A program made the position numbers and the translations under genes. The notes below the pieces were generated by a model. It was not told the origin of the DNA. It saw only the letters and a program-made list of their open reading frames with translations, and did no database searches. Below, in pieces: positions 8,784 to 17,871 of a DNA stretch of 64,000 nucleotides (its first letter is position 1; each line of letters opens with the position of its first letter). The stretch is from NCBI RefSeq assembly GCF_002876705.1, contig NZ_MDAG01000007.1, positions 248,001 through 312,000 on the forward strand. Direction: 5' to 3'. The stretch is from Enterovibrio norvegicus_B (GTDB lineage Bacteria > Pseudomonadota > Gammaproteobacteria > Enterobacterales > Vibrionaceae).

Positions 8784-10772
8784 ATGAGCGATATGGCTCA
8801 CACGCACGATGAAGTCATTCAGGCATCTTGGCACCGATGCCGGTCTTTCGGGCTGACACCAAAATCGTCTCCGGAAATCATTCAACTCAATCGCGGTGAT
8901 TGGCAAGATGCCAAAGCGCGCGCCAATGATTTGATTGCGACCACGCAAGAACAAGTCTTGCCTTACTATGAAAATATTCTGGTTAACAGTAATAGTTTGG
9001 TGCTGTTGGCTGACCATGAAGGCACGCTGTTGAGTCAGTGGGGACGCCCCGGTTTTGTTGGGCAAATGGACAAGCATTTGTTCGAGAACGGCACCAGTTG
9101 GCAGGAAAAATACAACGGCACAAATGCGGTTGGCACGGCGATACAAACGGGCGAATCAGTGGTGGTGGGGCGAGATGAGCATTTTTTGATTGCGAACCGC
9201 TACATGACAGCGTCAGCTGCCCCTATTTATAACAGTGATCGCCGCTTGGTCGGTGTGCTCAATATTTCTTCCGACGCGTATCTGCCTACATCCCATGTTA
9301 ACGGCATGGTAAAAGTGATGACGCAAGCCGTGGAGAATCAGCTCATCATTGCAACGTATCGTCAGCACAATCACATGCTGATCTTCAACACCAGCAGCGA
9401 TAACTTGGACAGCCAGTGGGCGGGGATGCTGGTGTTCAATGACGAAGGCATGATCATTGCGGCAAACCGACGGGCGGATTTATTGGTAGGACAAGCCTTG
9501 CGAGGGCTATCTATTGATCTGGTGACGGGCATTTCGGCATTGCACTTGTCGGTGCATCCTGAAAACCAAACGCTCTCTTTTATCGGCTTACCTAAATACC
9601 GTTTGTTTGCGACGGTGAAACATCCTCAAGTGGCACATATTCCACGAGTGGCCACACCTGCTGCGTTTTCACACACCAAGTTGAATGTTGCCGCGTCATC
9701 GCCTGCGAGCAAAGCCCCCTCTTCTACATCAGCACGTATCCTGCCCATGCTTGATTTGGGCGATGGCAAAATGCACCGTGCGATCCGCCAAGCGCAAAGT
9801 GTGGTGAACAGCGACATTCCTTTGGTCATACAAGGGGAAACGGGTGTCGGTAAAGAAGTGTTTGCACAGGCTGTGCATGCCACCTCTGAGCGAGCATCAG
9901 AAAAGTTAGTCGCGGTTAACTGTGCGGCCATTCCCGCTGAGTTAGTTGAGTCTGAACTGTTTGGCTATGTGAAAGGTGCGTTTACGGGCGCAAGTGCCAA
10001 AGGCAGTTTAGGCTACATTCGTCAAGCTGACGGTGGCACCCTGTTTCTGGATGAAATTGGTGATATGCCGCTTCACGTGCAAGCGCGCTTATTGCGTGTG
10101 TTACAAGAGAAATCCGTCACCCCGTTGGGTAGCACAGACAGTTACCCTGTCGATTTTCGCATTGTGTGTGCAACACACCAATCCTTGCGAGATGCCGTCG
10201 CCAGTAAACAATTTCGAGACGATCTTTATTACCGTGTAAATGGGTTAACCCTGTTTTTACCTTCGCTTCGTGAACGCACAGATTTGCGAGAGCTTGTCGC
10301 AGAGTTGCTGATGTCACTGTCGGAGCAAGGTGCTTCTCCCATGATCAGCGATGATGTAATGTCTCTTTTCCAAGCGCACCCTTGGCCGGGCAACATTCGC
10401 CAATTGGTGAACGTACTTCGCGTAGCGCTGGCATTGTCTGATGGTGATGTGATCACTCGACATCATTTGTCGGATGACTTCTTTCTCGATTTACAATCGA
10501 ACGAACGCACGTCCGCTGAAATCGCTACCATTGATAAGGCCGAGCAGAAAGCGGGGATTCATGCTGATGAATCTACCGACAGCCTCGGTAATGATGTTGT
10601 TAATCCACTTTCCTCTCAATACTCCCCGCAGCCCATTATTCCTTCACGTTGGCAAGACACGTTACCGGCGTTATTTCATTCAACAGAAGGGAATATTTCC
10701 AAAATTGCACAAATAACAGGTGTAAGTCGTAATACCGTTTATAAGCGGCTTAGACAGTTAGGGTTAAAATAG
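8784..10772 (+). CDS. Sigma-54-dependent activator, AcoR type (GAF, AAA+, Fis HTH)
   Basis: The preferred start is the ATG at 8784, which has AAGAAGGG just upstream; an ATG at 8748 lacks a ribosome site. The product is about 662 aa. The N-terminal 300 residues resemble the AcoR sensor region (EVIQASWHRC, then a GAF-like domain with NGTNAVGTA). The AAA+ domain has Walker A GETGVGKE, the sigma-54 contact loop GAFTGA and Walker B GGTLFLDEIGDM. A Fis-type helix-turn-helix closes the protein (SRNTVYKRLRQLGLK). It is divergent from glpSTPQUV, so activation of that operon from an upstream site is the likely role. The inducer is unknown. Confidence 0.9.
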   Translation: MSDMAHTHDEVIQASWHRCRSFGLTPKSSPEIIQLNRGDWQDAKARANDLIATTQEQVLPYYENILVNSNSLVLLADHEGTLLSQWGRPGFVGQMDKHLFENGTSWQEKYNGTNAVGTAIQTGESVVVGRDEHFLIANRYMTASAAPIYNSDRRLVGVLNISSDAYLPTSHVNGMVKVMTQAVENQLIIATYRQHNHMLIFNTSSDNLDSQWAGMLVFNDEGMIIAANRRADLLVGQALRGLSIDLVTGISALHLSVHPENQTLSFIGLPKYRLFATVKHPQVAHIPRVATPAAFSHTKLNVAASSPASKAPSSTSARILPMLDLGDGKMHRAIRQAQSVVNSDIPLVIQGETGVGKEVFAQAVHATSERASEKLVAVNCAAIPAELVESELFGYVKGAFTGASAKGSLGYIRQADGGTLFLDEIGDMPLHVQARLLRVLQEKSVTPLGSTDSYPVDFRIVCATHQSLRDAVASKQFRDDLYYRVNGLTLFLPSLRERTDLRELVAELLMSLSEQGASPMISDDVMSLFQAHPWPGNIRQLVNVLRVALALSDGDVITRHHLSDDFFLDLQSNERTSAEIATIDKAEQKAGIHADESTDSLGNDVVNPLSSQYSPQPIIPSRWQDTLPALFHSTEGNISKIAQITGVSRNTVYKRLRQLGLK

Positions 10773-10860
10773 ATTGTCTAGTATGTCATCAATTTGTGCC
10801 GATTAATTACGCGTGGCACAGTGTATTCCCGAAAAATAAGTGTGTTGTTTTTAATTTAAT

Positions 10861-10876
10861 TGTGAGTCCACTCGCA
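10861..10876. promoter_or_regulatory. Candidate CRP-binding site in the porin upstream region
   Basis: TGTGAGTCCACTCGCA fits TGTGA-N6-TCACA with one mismatch. The flanks AAT and ATT extend it to an 11-bp-arm palindrome (10856-10881). It is about 315 bases before the porin start and 90 after the regulator stop. No other gene is visible in 10773-11191, an AT-rich stretch that probably holds the porin promoter and a long leader. Confidence 0.45.
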
Positions 10877-11059
10877 ATTAATGTTTAGTGCTGTATTTAT
10901 AAAGTTGAACAGATATTAAACAGATTTACATCCTGCCTCATGGAATAAACAGGTCGGATAAGTGACTCCATATGAATAATCGTGAGTTTTTCGTCTCATT
11001 TTTGTGACTGTTTATGCGTTATCAGTGTTTCAATCATACTGCTACTATTTGTGCAAAAA

Positions 11060-11076
11060 GTGAACATATTGTTCGC
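11060..11076. promoter_or_regulatory. Palindrome resembling the glp enhancer half-site, upstream of the porin
   Basis: GTGAACA-TAT-TGTTCGC is a compact inverted repeat about 115 bases before the porin start. Its arm GTGAACA is the same as in the inverted repeat at 8707-8736, though the spacing differs. It could be an operator for the neighbouring activator or unrelated. Confidence 0.25.
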
Positions 11077-11191
11077 TATCCTTTGTATTTTGTAAACATT
11101 TGTATCATTGCTCCTGTGTTTCACCGATGTTAATTTTTATTCCGCAACATCTTTGCAAACGGAATGAATAATAAATACAGGGACGTATTGT

Positions 11192-12220
11192 ATGAATAAG
11201 AAAATTTTAGCAGTAGCAATTCCAGCAGTACTATTCGCAAGCAATGTAAGCGCGTATGAAGTATTTAGCAGCGACGAAGGTTCAGTAGAAGTATACGGTC
11301 AGCTCCGCGCGAAATTGACGAAAGACGAAGGCAAAGATATCAAATTAGACGATGGTAGCTCACGGGCTGGCGTTAATGCGACATATACAGTAAATGAATA
11401 TTTTGATGTGCTAGGTGCCATTGAATATAGCTTGGCAGACGAATTTAAAAACCGTTATAGCTATATTGGTGCGAGCGGTGACTGGGGTAAAGTGACCCTT
11501 GGCAAACAATATCTCACTGCTGATGATCTGTGGGGTGTTGATAACTCATACTTCTACGGCGGTTCACACATCGTTGAAGGCACGATTTCTGGCGGTAAAC
11601 ACGATAGTTCAGTGCGTTACATTTTTGAAAACGATGACTTCTATGTGGATGCGAGCTATGCCTTTGCTGAAGACGATGCAAACCCTGAAGTGTTCGAGTT
11701 GTTTGGTCGTGTAAATGTCGCGGGCTTTGATGTCACTGCCGGAGTATCTCAAGCAACACAAGGGCACGCAGCATTTGACGGTGTGCCAGCGGGTGAACTT
11801 GAAGATTTCTTCCACACGCTATGGGTAGAGCGCACGTTTGGCGACTTAAGCGTTGGTGTTCAATATGCATCGAGCAAAATCGAGAGTGATGCGGTCAACA
11901 TGGAACTGGATCGCACGGGTTACGGCCTAGCGCTAAGCTACGCTCTGAACGATAAAGCATCTGTTTATGGTGGCTATGAGTTCAGTGAGTACGATGTGAA
12001 AGACGCCGCTTCTTCCGTGCTTGAAAGCAACGATGCGACGCTGGTTTACCTTGGTGCAGTGCATAAATTCAATTCGTTCTTCCGGGTGTATGGTGAAGCA
12101 GCATATGCAGACGGTACAACCGCAGGTTTCACGAACAACAAAAACGATTGGACAGTAGCTGCAGGCGCAACGGCTGACAGCGAAATGAAGTATGCCATCG
12201 GTGCACGTGTTTACTGGTAA
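11192..12220 (+). CDS. Outer membrane porin (Gram-negative porin family)
   Basis: This 342-aa protein has a clear signal peptide (cleavage near SNVSA-YEV, residue 21). The mature part has the alternating pattern of a 16-strand beta barrel and ends in an aromatic residue (ARVYW), the signal for outer-membrane insertion. Motifs such as GSVEVYGQLRAKL and WGKVTLGKQY are typical of the Vibrio OmpU/OmpC-like group. It would form a trimeric channel for small solutes. The leader before it is long. A terminator follows at 12261. Its position next to the glycerol importer and its regulator suggests, but does not show, a shared role in uptake. Confidence 0.9.
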   Translation: MNKKILAVAIPAVLFASNVSAYEVFSSDEGSVEVYGQLRAKLTKDEGKDIKLDDGSSRAGVNATYTVNEYFDVLGAIEYSLADEFKNRYSYIGASGDWGKVTLGKQYLTADDLWGVDNSYFYGGSHIVEGTISGGKHDSSVRYIFENDDFYVDASYAFAEDDANPEVFELFGRVNVAGFDVTAGVSQATQGHAAFDGVPAGELEDFFHTLWVERTFGDLSVGVQYASSKIESDAVNMELDRTGYGLALSYALNDKASVYGGYEFSEYDVKDAASSVLESNDATLVYLGAVHKFNSFFRVYGEAAYADGTTAGFTNNKNDWTVAAGATADSEMKYAIGARVYW

Positions 12221-12260
12221 TCCCTGCCATTAACACGCTTTAACTTCCCCTTGCCTTTCA

Positions 12261-12286
12261 AAGCCTGACGAGCGTCAGGCTTTTCT
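12261..12286 (+). terminator. Rho-independent terminator of the porin gene
   Basis: GCCTGACGAGCGTCAGGC forms a GC-rich hairpin followed by TTTTCTCGTT, 40 bases after the porin stop. Confidence 0.85.
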
Positions 12287-12344
12287 CGTTATATCACGGT
12301 GCTTTTTTCTACGAACACAATTCAGTGGAGAAACAGCAGGCAAC

Positions 12345-12369
12345 AAAAAAGGAGGCTAAGCCTCCTTTT
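12345..12369 (-). terminator. Rho-independent terminator of the 12401-12706 gene
   Basis: AAAGGAGGCTAAGCCTCCTTT is a near-perfect palindrome. On the minus strand it is followed by six T residues. It sits about 30 bases after the stop of the coiled-coil protein gene and could also stop read-through from the porin. Confidence 0.85.
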
Positions 12370-12400
12370 AGATATTCTTTACGTTGAAGAAAGCGGCGTC

Positions 12401-12706
12401 TTATTTGCCTTCTTTTTCCAAACGGGTCAGCTCTTTGATCTGACGGCTGATTTCACGACGTTCTTTTGAAATCTCAGCACTCTTGATGATGTGGTCATCA
12501 ACGCGATCTTCATAGTCGGCTTTCATGTTTTTCACGATTTCAACGATTTCATCGTGTGTCATTTCTGGCTGAATGTAATCAAGCATGTTCTCAAGCAGGG
12601 TGACACGCTTTTGGTTATCGCGAATTTTTTTCTCGTTGTCCTGAATTTCCCGCTTCAGTTTGTTCTTGCGACGTGAGAATTTCACGATTTCGAATACGTT
12701 ACTCAT
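12401..12706 (-). CDS. Hypothetical coiled-coil protein, 101 aa
   Basis: The protein is very rich in Lys, Glu and Arg and has heptad-like segments at about residues 10-45 and 75-98, consistent with a helical hairpin or coiled coil. There is no signal peptide or membrane segment, so it should be cytoplasmic. It stands alone with its own terminator and starts at an ATG about ten bases after AGAAGGC. I do not recognise the family. Composition and termination support a real gene. Confidence 0.7.
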   Translation of the reverse strand: MSNVFEIVKFSRRKNKLKREIQDNEKKIRDNQKRVTLLENMLDYIQPEMTHDEIVEIVKNMKADYEDRVDDHIIKSAEISKERREISRQIKELTRLEKEGK

Positions 12707-12883
12707 AGGTCTATAGCCTTCTATGTGTGATCCTGACGAAATTAAACCACATTGACAGGCTTGGAAACAGTCTTTTGATCAAGGAAAAGGCAGGAATTTG
12801 CTTTGCTGGTTTGGGTTTGTAGCACAGGTCTAATCAAAGTAAATAGAGATTGGCGAGGTTGATGATAAAGGTATCGATAAATT

Positions 12884-12916
12884 TACCCCTAAGCATACGG
12901 TTTACGTTTAGGGGTA
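12884..12916 (-). terminator. Hairpin after cheV, probable terminator
   Basis: TACCCCTAA and TTAGGGGTA form a stem with a long loop, 15 bases after the cheV stop on the minus strand. The following T-rich stretch (AAATTTATC) is weak, so termination is likely but not certain. Confidence 0.5.
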
Positions 12917-12930
12917 CAAATGAAAGTAAA

Positions 12931-13854
12931 TTACTCCACCGTGCCTTCTAAGCGTACGGTGTCGCTTTCTGTTTTCAATCGTGCGCCGCGAAGCATGGCA
13001 TTGACCAATTCCGTCGCATCAAACTTGGTTAAAGCTTCATGAGCGCCAACTTGGTGGGCTCGGTCAACACTGATCTCGCTCGATAGTGAGGTATGAAGGA
13101 TCAAATAGGCTTCAGCTAACGGCTCATTGCTTCGAATTTCGAACGCCAATTCATACCCGTCGATTCCTGGCATTTCGATATCGCTCACCACAATGTCAAA
13201 AGGTCGGCCATGTGCTGCTGAGTCTTTCATCTTTTCTAGCGCATCGAGCCCATTTGAACTGACTTCATAGGGGATGTTGATACTGTCGAGTGCTTCGGAG
13301 AGTTGGCGTCTCGCCAAACTACTGTCATCAATCAAAATGATGTGCATAGGCTTGAGCTTTTCACGATCCACATCCGCAAGAACGGGGTGGAGCTTGTCGG
13401 CTGAGGTTGGGAAAATCTTCGACATCACCAATTCAACGTCGAGCAGCTGTACAATTTTTTTATCGACGTTCATCACACCGGTTAGGAATGCGCGTGACCC
13501 CAAAGATTCTGGGGGAGGGGTGATGTTTCGCCAATCACATTCACTGATCTTTTCAATGCCACGCACTAAAAATCCCACCACCCGACGTTGGCAATCGGTG
13601 ATGATAATAAAGCAGTTTTTGTATTCGTCTTTTTCTATCGGCTGATACCCAATGGCTTTCGCCATATCTATAACGGGTGTCGTGATCCCTCTAATATTGG
13701 CGGTACCCACAACCGTATGGTGAGAGCCGGGTAATGCGGTAAGCGGACAAAAAGGGACGATTTCGCGCACTTTCAATGTACCGATTGCAAATGTCTGCGT
13801 TGCAGACAATCTAAAGAGCAACATTCCCTGAGATTCATTGGCTTTGCTTTTCAT
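12931..13854 (-). CDS. cheV: Chemotaxis coupling protein CheV (CheW domain plus receiver)
   Basis: This 307-aa protein has a CheW-like domain (about 10-160) that would dock between chemoreceptors and CheA. A receiver domain (about 172-295) follows, with the acidic pair in LIDDSS, the phospho-acceptor Asp in VVSDIEMPGIDGY, the Thr in LHTSLSS and the Lys in LTKF. CheV proteins take phosphate from CheA and adjust receptor coupling. The gene is divergent from a second cheV (14214-15161), with 359 bases between. No ribosome site is obvious before the ATG. No flagellar or other che genes are near. Confidence 0.92.
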   Translation of the reverse strand: MKSKANESQGMLLFRLSATQTFAIGTLKVREIVPFCPLTALPGSHHTVVGTANIRGITTPVIDMAKAIGYQPIEKDEYKNCFIIITDCQRRVVGFLVRGIEKISECDWRNITPPPESLGSRAFLTGVMNVDKKIVQLLDVELVMSKIFPTSADKLHPVLADVDREKLKPMHIILIDDSSLARRQLSEALDSINIPYEVSSNGLDALEKMKDSAAHGRPFDIVVSDIEMPGIDGYELAFEIRSNEPLAEAYLILHTSLSSEISVDRAHQVGAHEALTKFDATELVNAMLRGARLKTESDTVRLEGTVE

Positions 13855-14213
13855 TTCAGCGCCTGTAGTCGACAGTTTAACCGTTCTAATACTTTTCTAA
13901 TTGTAGCGCTAGATTGCGAGGATAACACCTCGGTTGTTTCTGTTTGTGGGCACAAACTTTCAGTGCAGAGGGTGGGAGCTCATGGGGTGAACAAGAAATG
14001 ACCAAATTTGCTCTATGTTGCATATGGTGTGGCTTTGCGCATCAATGCTTCGCTTTATCCCGAGAGTTTTCCTACTATTATTGTTGAAATGATAAATAGC
14101 ACGCTAATTGCGCCAAGACCTGATGCGACTGACAGATGAATATGTTTTACTGATTGAAACCAGAGGCATAGTTAACTGTCACCATTTGGTGAATGAAGAC
14201 GGCGAAGAGTGCG
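13855..14213. other. Divergent intergenic region between the two cheV genes
   Basis: No gene is visible. The region must hold both cheV promoters. A small hairpin, TCACC-ATTT-GGTGA (14179-14192), sits just upstream of the 14214 gene and could shape its leader. I see no clear operator. Confidence 0.5.
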
Positions 14214-15161
14214 ATGACGAGTATTTTAGATTCTGTAGATTCACGAACCCGCTTAGTCGGGGAGAACAGGCTTGAGCTGCTTATTTTTCAGCTAGGAACC
14301 CGGCAGCTTTTTGCGATTAACGTATTCAAAGTTCGTGAAGTACTCAAAGTACCGCATCTAAATCAAATGCCGGGTGCCCATCCAAAAATCAGCGGTGTCG
14401 CGACCATTCGTGGAAACTCGATTCCAGTCATTGATATGCGTCAGTCCATTGGGTTTCGCCCTTTGGGCAAAGATCAGCGAGCAAACCTGATTGTGACGGA
14501 ATACAACCGTTCGATTCAGGCCTTTCTGGTTGGCGAAGTGGTGTATATCAAGAACATGGGGTGGGATGAAATCATGGAGCCGCCGAGCACAGGGCACGGT
14601 AACTACCTCACGGCGATCAGCAAACTTGAGCATGAAGGCGAAGCTAGGCTGATTGAAATCATCGATGTTGAAAAAGTGCTGGCCGAAATTGTGTCTTACG
14701 ACATTGGTATATCGGAAGATGTGCTGGACGGTGACTTGTCATCGCATTTGTCCGGTCAGAAAGTACTGATCGTTGATGATTCATCGACCGCGCGTACGCA
14801 AGTGAGAGAAACGCTGGCGCAGCTCGGCATTGAATGTATTGAAAAGAAAAACGGCGCTCAGGCGTTAGCCACGCTAAAAGCGTGGTGTGATGAAGGCAAG
14901 AACGTGACCGATGAGATTCTAATGATGATCACGGATGCAGAGATGCCGGAAATGGACGGCTACAAGCTGACTTCTGAAGTGCGTGCAGATGCACGAATGA
15001 GCCACTTATATGTGGCTTTGAACACCTCGCTCAGTGGCAGCTTTAACGAAGCCATGGTTGAGAAAGTAGGGTGTGATCGGTTTGTATCGAAATTCCAACC
15101 CGATCTCTTGGTTGATGTGGTGCAAACCCGTATGCGCCAAGCATTAGAAACGGGGAAATAA
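14214..15161 (+). CDS. cheV: Chemotaxis coupling protein CheV, second paralogue
   Basis: The start at ATG 14214 (MTSILDSVDSRTRLVGENRLEL) agrees with the usual N-terminus of Vibrio CheV3-type proteins; an ATG seven codons upstream is in frame. The product is 315 aa. It has a CheW domain (about 15-165) and a receiver (about 178-300) with LIVDDSS, phospho-acceptor Asp in MITDAEMPEMDGY, Thr in LNTSLSG and Lys in VSKF. Differences from the divergent copy run along the whole length, so these are old paralogues rather than a recent duplication. Which receptors each serves cannot be told here. Confidence 0.92.
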   Translation: MTSILDSVDSRTRLVGENRLELLIFQLGTRQLFAINVFKVREVLKVPHLNQMPGAHPKISGVATIRGNSIPVIDMRQSIGFRPLGKDQRANLIVTEYNRSIQAFLVGEVVYIKNMGWDEIMEPPSTGHGNYLTAISKLEHEGEARLIEIIDVEKVLAEIVSYDIGISEDVLDGDLSSHLSGQKVLIVDDSSTARTQVRETLAQLGIECIEKKNGAQALATLKAWCDEGKNVTDEILMMITDAEMPEMDGYKLTSEVRADARMSHLYVALNTSLSGSFNEAMVEKVGCDRFVSKFQPDLLVDVVQTRMRQALETGK

Positions 15162-15195
15162 CGCGCGTTTCCCGTCACTTTTCTACCCTGTTTTT

Positions 15196-15219
15196 GCCCT
15201 AGGCTAACAGCCTTAGGGC
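15196..15219. other. Stem-loop downstream of cheV
   Basis: GCCCTAGGCT and AGCCTTAGGGC form a strong stem with one bulge, 35 bases after the cheV stop. No T tract follows, so it is not a classical terminator. It may protect the 3' end of the mRNA. No gene is seen in the rest of 15162-15603. Confidence 0.4.
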
Positions 15220-15603
15220 AACACCTTCGCCGTTGTTTACCATTCTACGATGAGATGTCTGTTTGTCGAACTTGCGCATCGTGCATTTTGCCAGCAATCA
15301 AGGCAATGAGCGTGCGCTTGAATCATCTCGACGTTACCAAAAACTTATTCACTTTTTCTGTGGATAACCCAGTTGATGTTGTGAGACTGTGTCCATCTCA
15401 AACTTGAGAATATGGGCGATGCAGCCGGATTATCAATGATTGGTCATAAATTGTTCAGTGCGCTTTCTGTCTGAAGATAATGACATTTTTTGTTTCTGAT
15501 TTAATGGATAAATTCGTTACACTAAGCTGCCGCATAGGATGACAATAGCGAATAAATGCGGCTTGCACGCTTGTTGTGAGATGACGAATGTTTGGAGTAC
15601 ACA

Positions 15604-16962
15604 TTGATCTCTGTAGAGAAATATGAGGGGTTAACCGCACGGATCGCGCTGATTAATGAAGAAGTAAAACGACAGGATGTCGAATTCTATCTTTTCGTGC
15701 CCGGAGAACTGAATTTCTCCAATAAAGTGTTAAGCGAGGACGCGTTTTACAACACTGTCCTTTCGAACACGCGTACCTATTTTACGTCTCAACACCACCT
15801 TCCTTTGGTGCATTCTCGCCTTGCTAGCCGGGACAAATTCCCATCGGACAAATACCGCGTAAGTTTGAGCTTGTATGCTTATCAATATGCGTTGTCGCTA
15901 GAAAAAACCACACACCGATTCTTTGATACGGTTGCCGATGTTGAAGAAGCTGAAGCGGTAGAGCAACTTGAATACATCACGGACATGGCGGTTGAGATTT
16001 TGCGTCGTTTGCGCCGTTATGTGCCAAAAGAAGACAGCCTGATTAAGTACTACAACAATATCGATAACTACCTGTCTTGGCTCACAGAGCAGCGCTTCTT
16101 GTCGTTGGTGGCGCACATGCCACGTAGCGCAGCATTTAAACCGATTCGAGAACAGTTAATTGCGTTTGTTGAGTCTGAGTCGGCGTACCGCATTCAACGT
16201 AACTACAACTCAGACAAAGCACAGGTTGATACCACGCGCATGGTGAACAAGATGCGCCTTGCTCGCCGTTTGATTGAATACCCCGTCACCATCCGTCAGA
16301 AAGACGTGGTACTCGGGCAAAACCTGAACAAATTAGCGAAAGGCGCAGCAGCGGGCCTCGTGATGATATTCGTCACCGTGGCGATCATTCGTATGCGCAG
16401 CTTCTTGGGTGAGATTACCTTGTCGTTCGCCCTCGCCATGGCCGGCTTGTATGCGCTCAGGGAGATCTTTAAAGACGATTTACGTGATGTGCTTTGGCGC
16501 TTCATTCGCCGAGGTCGCCCTAAATGGCGCAAGTTGTTCACTGACCCAACATCCGGTCAGCGTATCGGCAGCCAGTTAGAATGGTTGGATTACATCGCCT
16601 TCGATAAGATCCCTGACGACGTGCGCAAAATGCGTAAAGGCAAATTGCGCCAGCGTGAAGAATCCGTGGTTCGCATGAAGATGCTCACCAACATGTCCAC
16701 CACCAAGTTCCTCAGTGGCTATGACATGACACGAGAAGTGTGGCGCATGGATTTCCGTCCTTTTTCACGCCTCATGGCGCGCGGTAAAGAACGTTACTAC
16801 GCATTGAGCGACGGACAAGTCACGCGCGAATCGATCGATAAACGCCACCAGTTCAACCTGATCGCGAAACAGAAAAACCCAGACGGCACCATCACCCTAC
16901 AACGCTGGAAAATAACAGTGAACCGTTCCAAAGTTGTCGATGTCGAAGAAGTGTTTGGTTAA
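15604..16962 (+). CDS. Conserved hypothetical protein with two central membrane segments
   Basis: The best start is TTG at 15604, preceded by TTGGAG at six bases; another in-frame TTG at 15592 overlaps that site. The product is 452 aa. The N-terminal 240 residues are soluble and helical. A hydrophobic pair (about 246-262 and 270-286, GLVMIFVTVAI and LSFALAMAGLYAL) forms a likely membrane hairpin. The C-terminal 160 residues are basic and probably cytoplasmic. I do not recognise a named domain, though the protein looks like a conserved gammaproteobacterial family. It is monocistronic, with a strong terminator after it. Confidence 0.75.
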   Translation: MISVEKYEGLTARIALINEEVKRQDVEFYLFVPGELNFSNKVLSEDAFYNTVLSNTRTYFTSQHHLPLVHSRLASRDKFPSDKYRVSLSLYAYQYALSLEKTTHRFFDTVADVEEAEAVEQLEYITDMAVEILRRLRRYVPKEDSLIKYYNNIDNYLSWLTEQRFLSLVAHMPRSAAFKPIREQLIAFVESESAYRIQRNYNSDKAQVDTTRMVNKMRLARRLIEYPVTIRQKDVVLGQNLNKLAKGAAAGLVMIFVTVAIIRMRSFLGEITLSFALAMAGLYALREIFKDDLRDVLWRFIRRGRPKWRKLFTDPTSGQRIGSQLEWLDYIAFDKIPDDVRKMRKGKLRQREESVVRMKMLTNMSTTKFLSGYDMTREVWRMDFRPFSRLMARGKERYYALSDGQVTRESIDKRHQFNLIAKQKNPDGTITLQRWKITVNRSKVVDVEEVFG

Positions 16963-16988
16963 TACCGCCGAGAAGGCAGAGAAAAGAC

Positions 16989-17022
16989 AAAACCACCGAT
17001 AATGGTGGTTTTGTTGTTTTTG
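16989..17022 (+). terminator. Rho-independent terminator
   Basis: AAAACCACC and GGTGGTTTT form a 9-bp stem with a six-base loop, followed by TGTTGTTTTTG. It closes the 15604-16962 gene. No gene is visible from here to 17241. Confidence 0.85.
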
Positions 17023-17241
17023 TCTCTTCATAGCAATTCAGCCGTAAGAGTGAGTGTGTGAAAACGAGTTTTGGGTGAAAAATTCGCCCAAACCCGTTTT
17101 AGGTCGATCGGTTCTGGCACGTTTATGCCCCATTCTGTGCTGGCGAAAGCAAACCCACTTACTTTCACATCGAGAGTTTTCCATAGCTTTTCTAATGCCA
17201 AAAAACTTATCGAAAACAATCAGCTAAGAGTACAACTCAAA

Positions 17242-17871
17242 CTAACTTATCGCGTTGATTTTGCCTTGTAATACTTCGATTGCGAGCTTCAAGTTTTCTG
17301 GTGTCTGGTCATCAGCAGCCAAGCGCAATACAGCTTGGGTGATTGGGTCAACCTGTGTTCGGCCTCCCTCTTCGTGGTAGCGCAACAACCCACACACTTC
17401 GATGGTTTTCCATCCTTTACCATGTTTATTCCCCTTATGCCGATAGGTGACACCGGGCACCAATGCCATGATGTGGTCTTCATACCTATCGTAGTGCGCA
17501 TGGATAATAATGTAACTCGATGACCGTGTTGGGAATTTGGTGTAAGAAGGGGATTTGGTTACTAACAAGGTACCTTTGTACCCATTACATTCTTTACAGG
17601 AAACACAGAGGTTCTCTGGGTGAAACATCCATGTATCGAAATCATTTTTGTGCATGATATGTTCTAAATCCCAGTCCCCACCATGCAGAGAGGGCTTGTG
17701 AACCTTACAGTAAGCACAACAGTAACCCTGTTGTTTAATATAATGTTTTTTCATTCTGGCTTTGAGTTCTGCCACCGCCGGATCGCCCCACTTTTCATTA
17801 GGGGATACGTTTTTTTTCAGCACGTCTTCGATGATCGCTTTATCATCATCGCTCAGGACAAAAGGCGTCAT
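17242..17871 (-). CDS. HNH endonuclease, Septu PtuB-like
   Basis: This 209-aa protein has an HNH core at about residues 48-105. A zinc knuckle CAYC is followed by DLEH with the catalytic His, then HPENL, and a second knuckle CVSCKECNGYKG. The start overlaps the stop of the ATPase gene by four bases, so the pair is translationally coupled. An AAA ATPase coupled to an HNH nuclease is the architecture of the Septu anti-phage system (PtuA/PtuB) and of retron effector pairs. No reverse transcriptase gene is nearby, so Septu is favoured. Nuclease activity is inferred from motifs. The exact subfamily is uncertain. Confidence 0.78.
   Translation of the reverse strand: MTPFVLSDDDKAIIEDVLKKNVSPNEKWGDPAVAELKARMKKHYIKQQGYCCAYCKVHKPSLHGGDWDLEHIMHKNDFDTWMFHPENLCVSCKECNGYKGTLLVTKSPSYTKFPTRSSSYIIIHAHYDRYEDHIMALVPGVTYRHKGNKHGKGWKTIEVCGLLRYHEEGGRTQVDPITQAVLRLAADDQTPENLKLAIEVLQGKINAIS

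Noticed and set aside
10841..10861. Sigma-54 promoter for the porin (TGGCAC near 10815)
   Set aside because: The -24-like TGGCAC is not followed by the GC of a -12 element at the right distance.
17071..17271. 66-codon open frame between the terminator and the HNH gene
   Set aside because: It overlaps the HNH gene on the opposite strand, with no ribosome site and no recognisable features.
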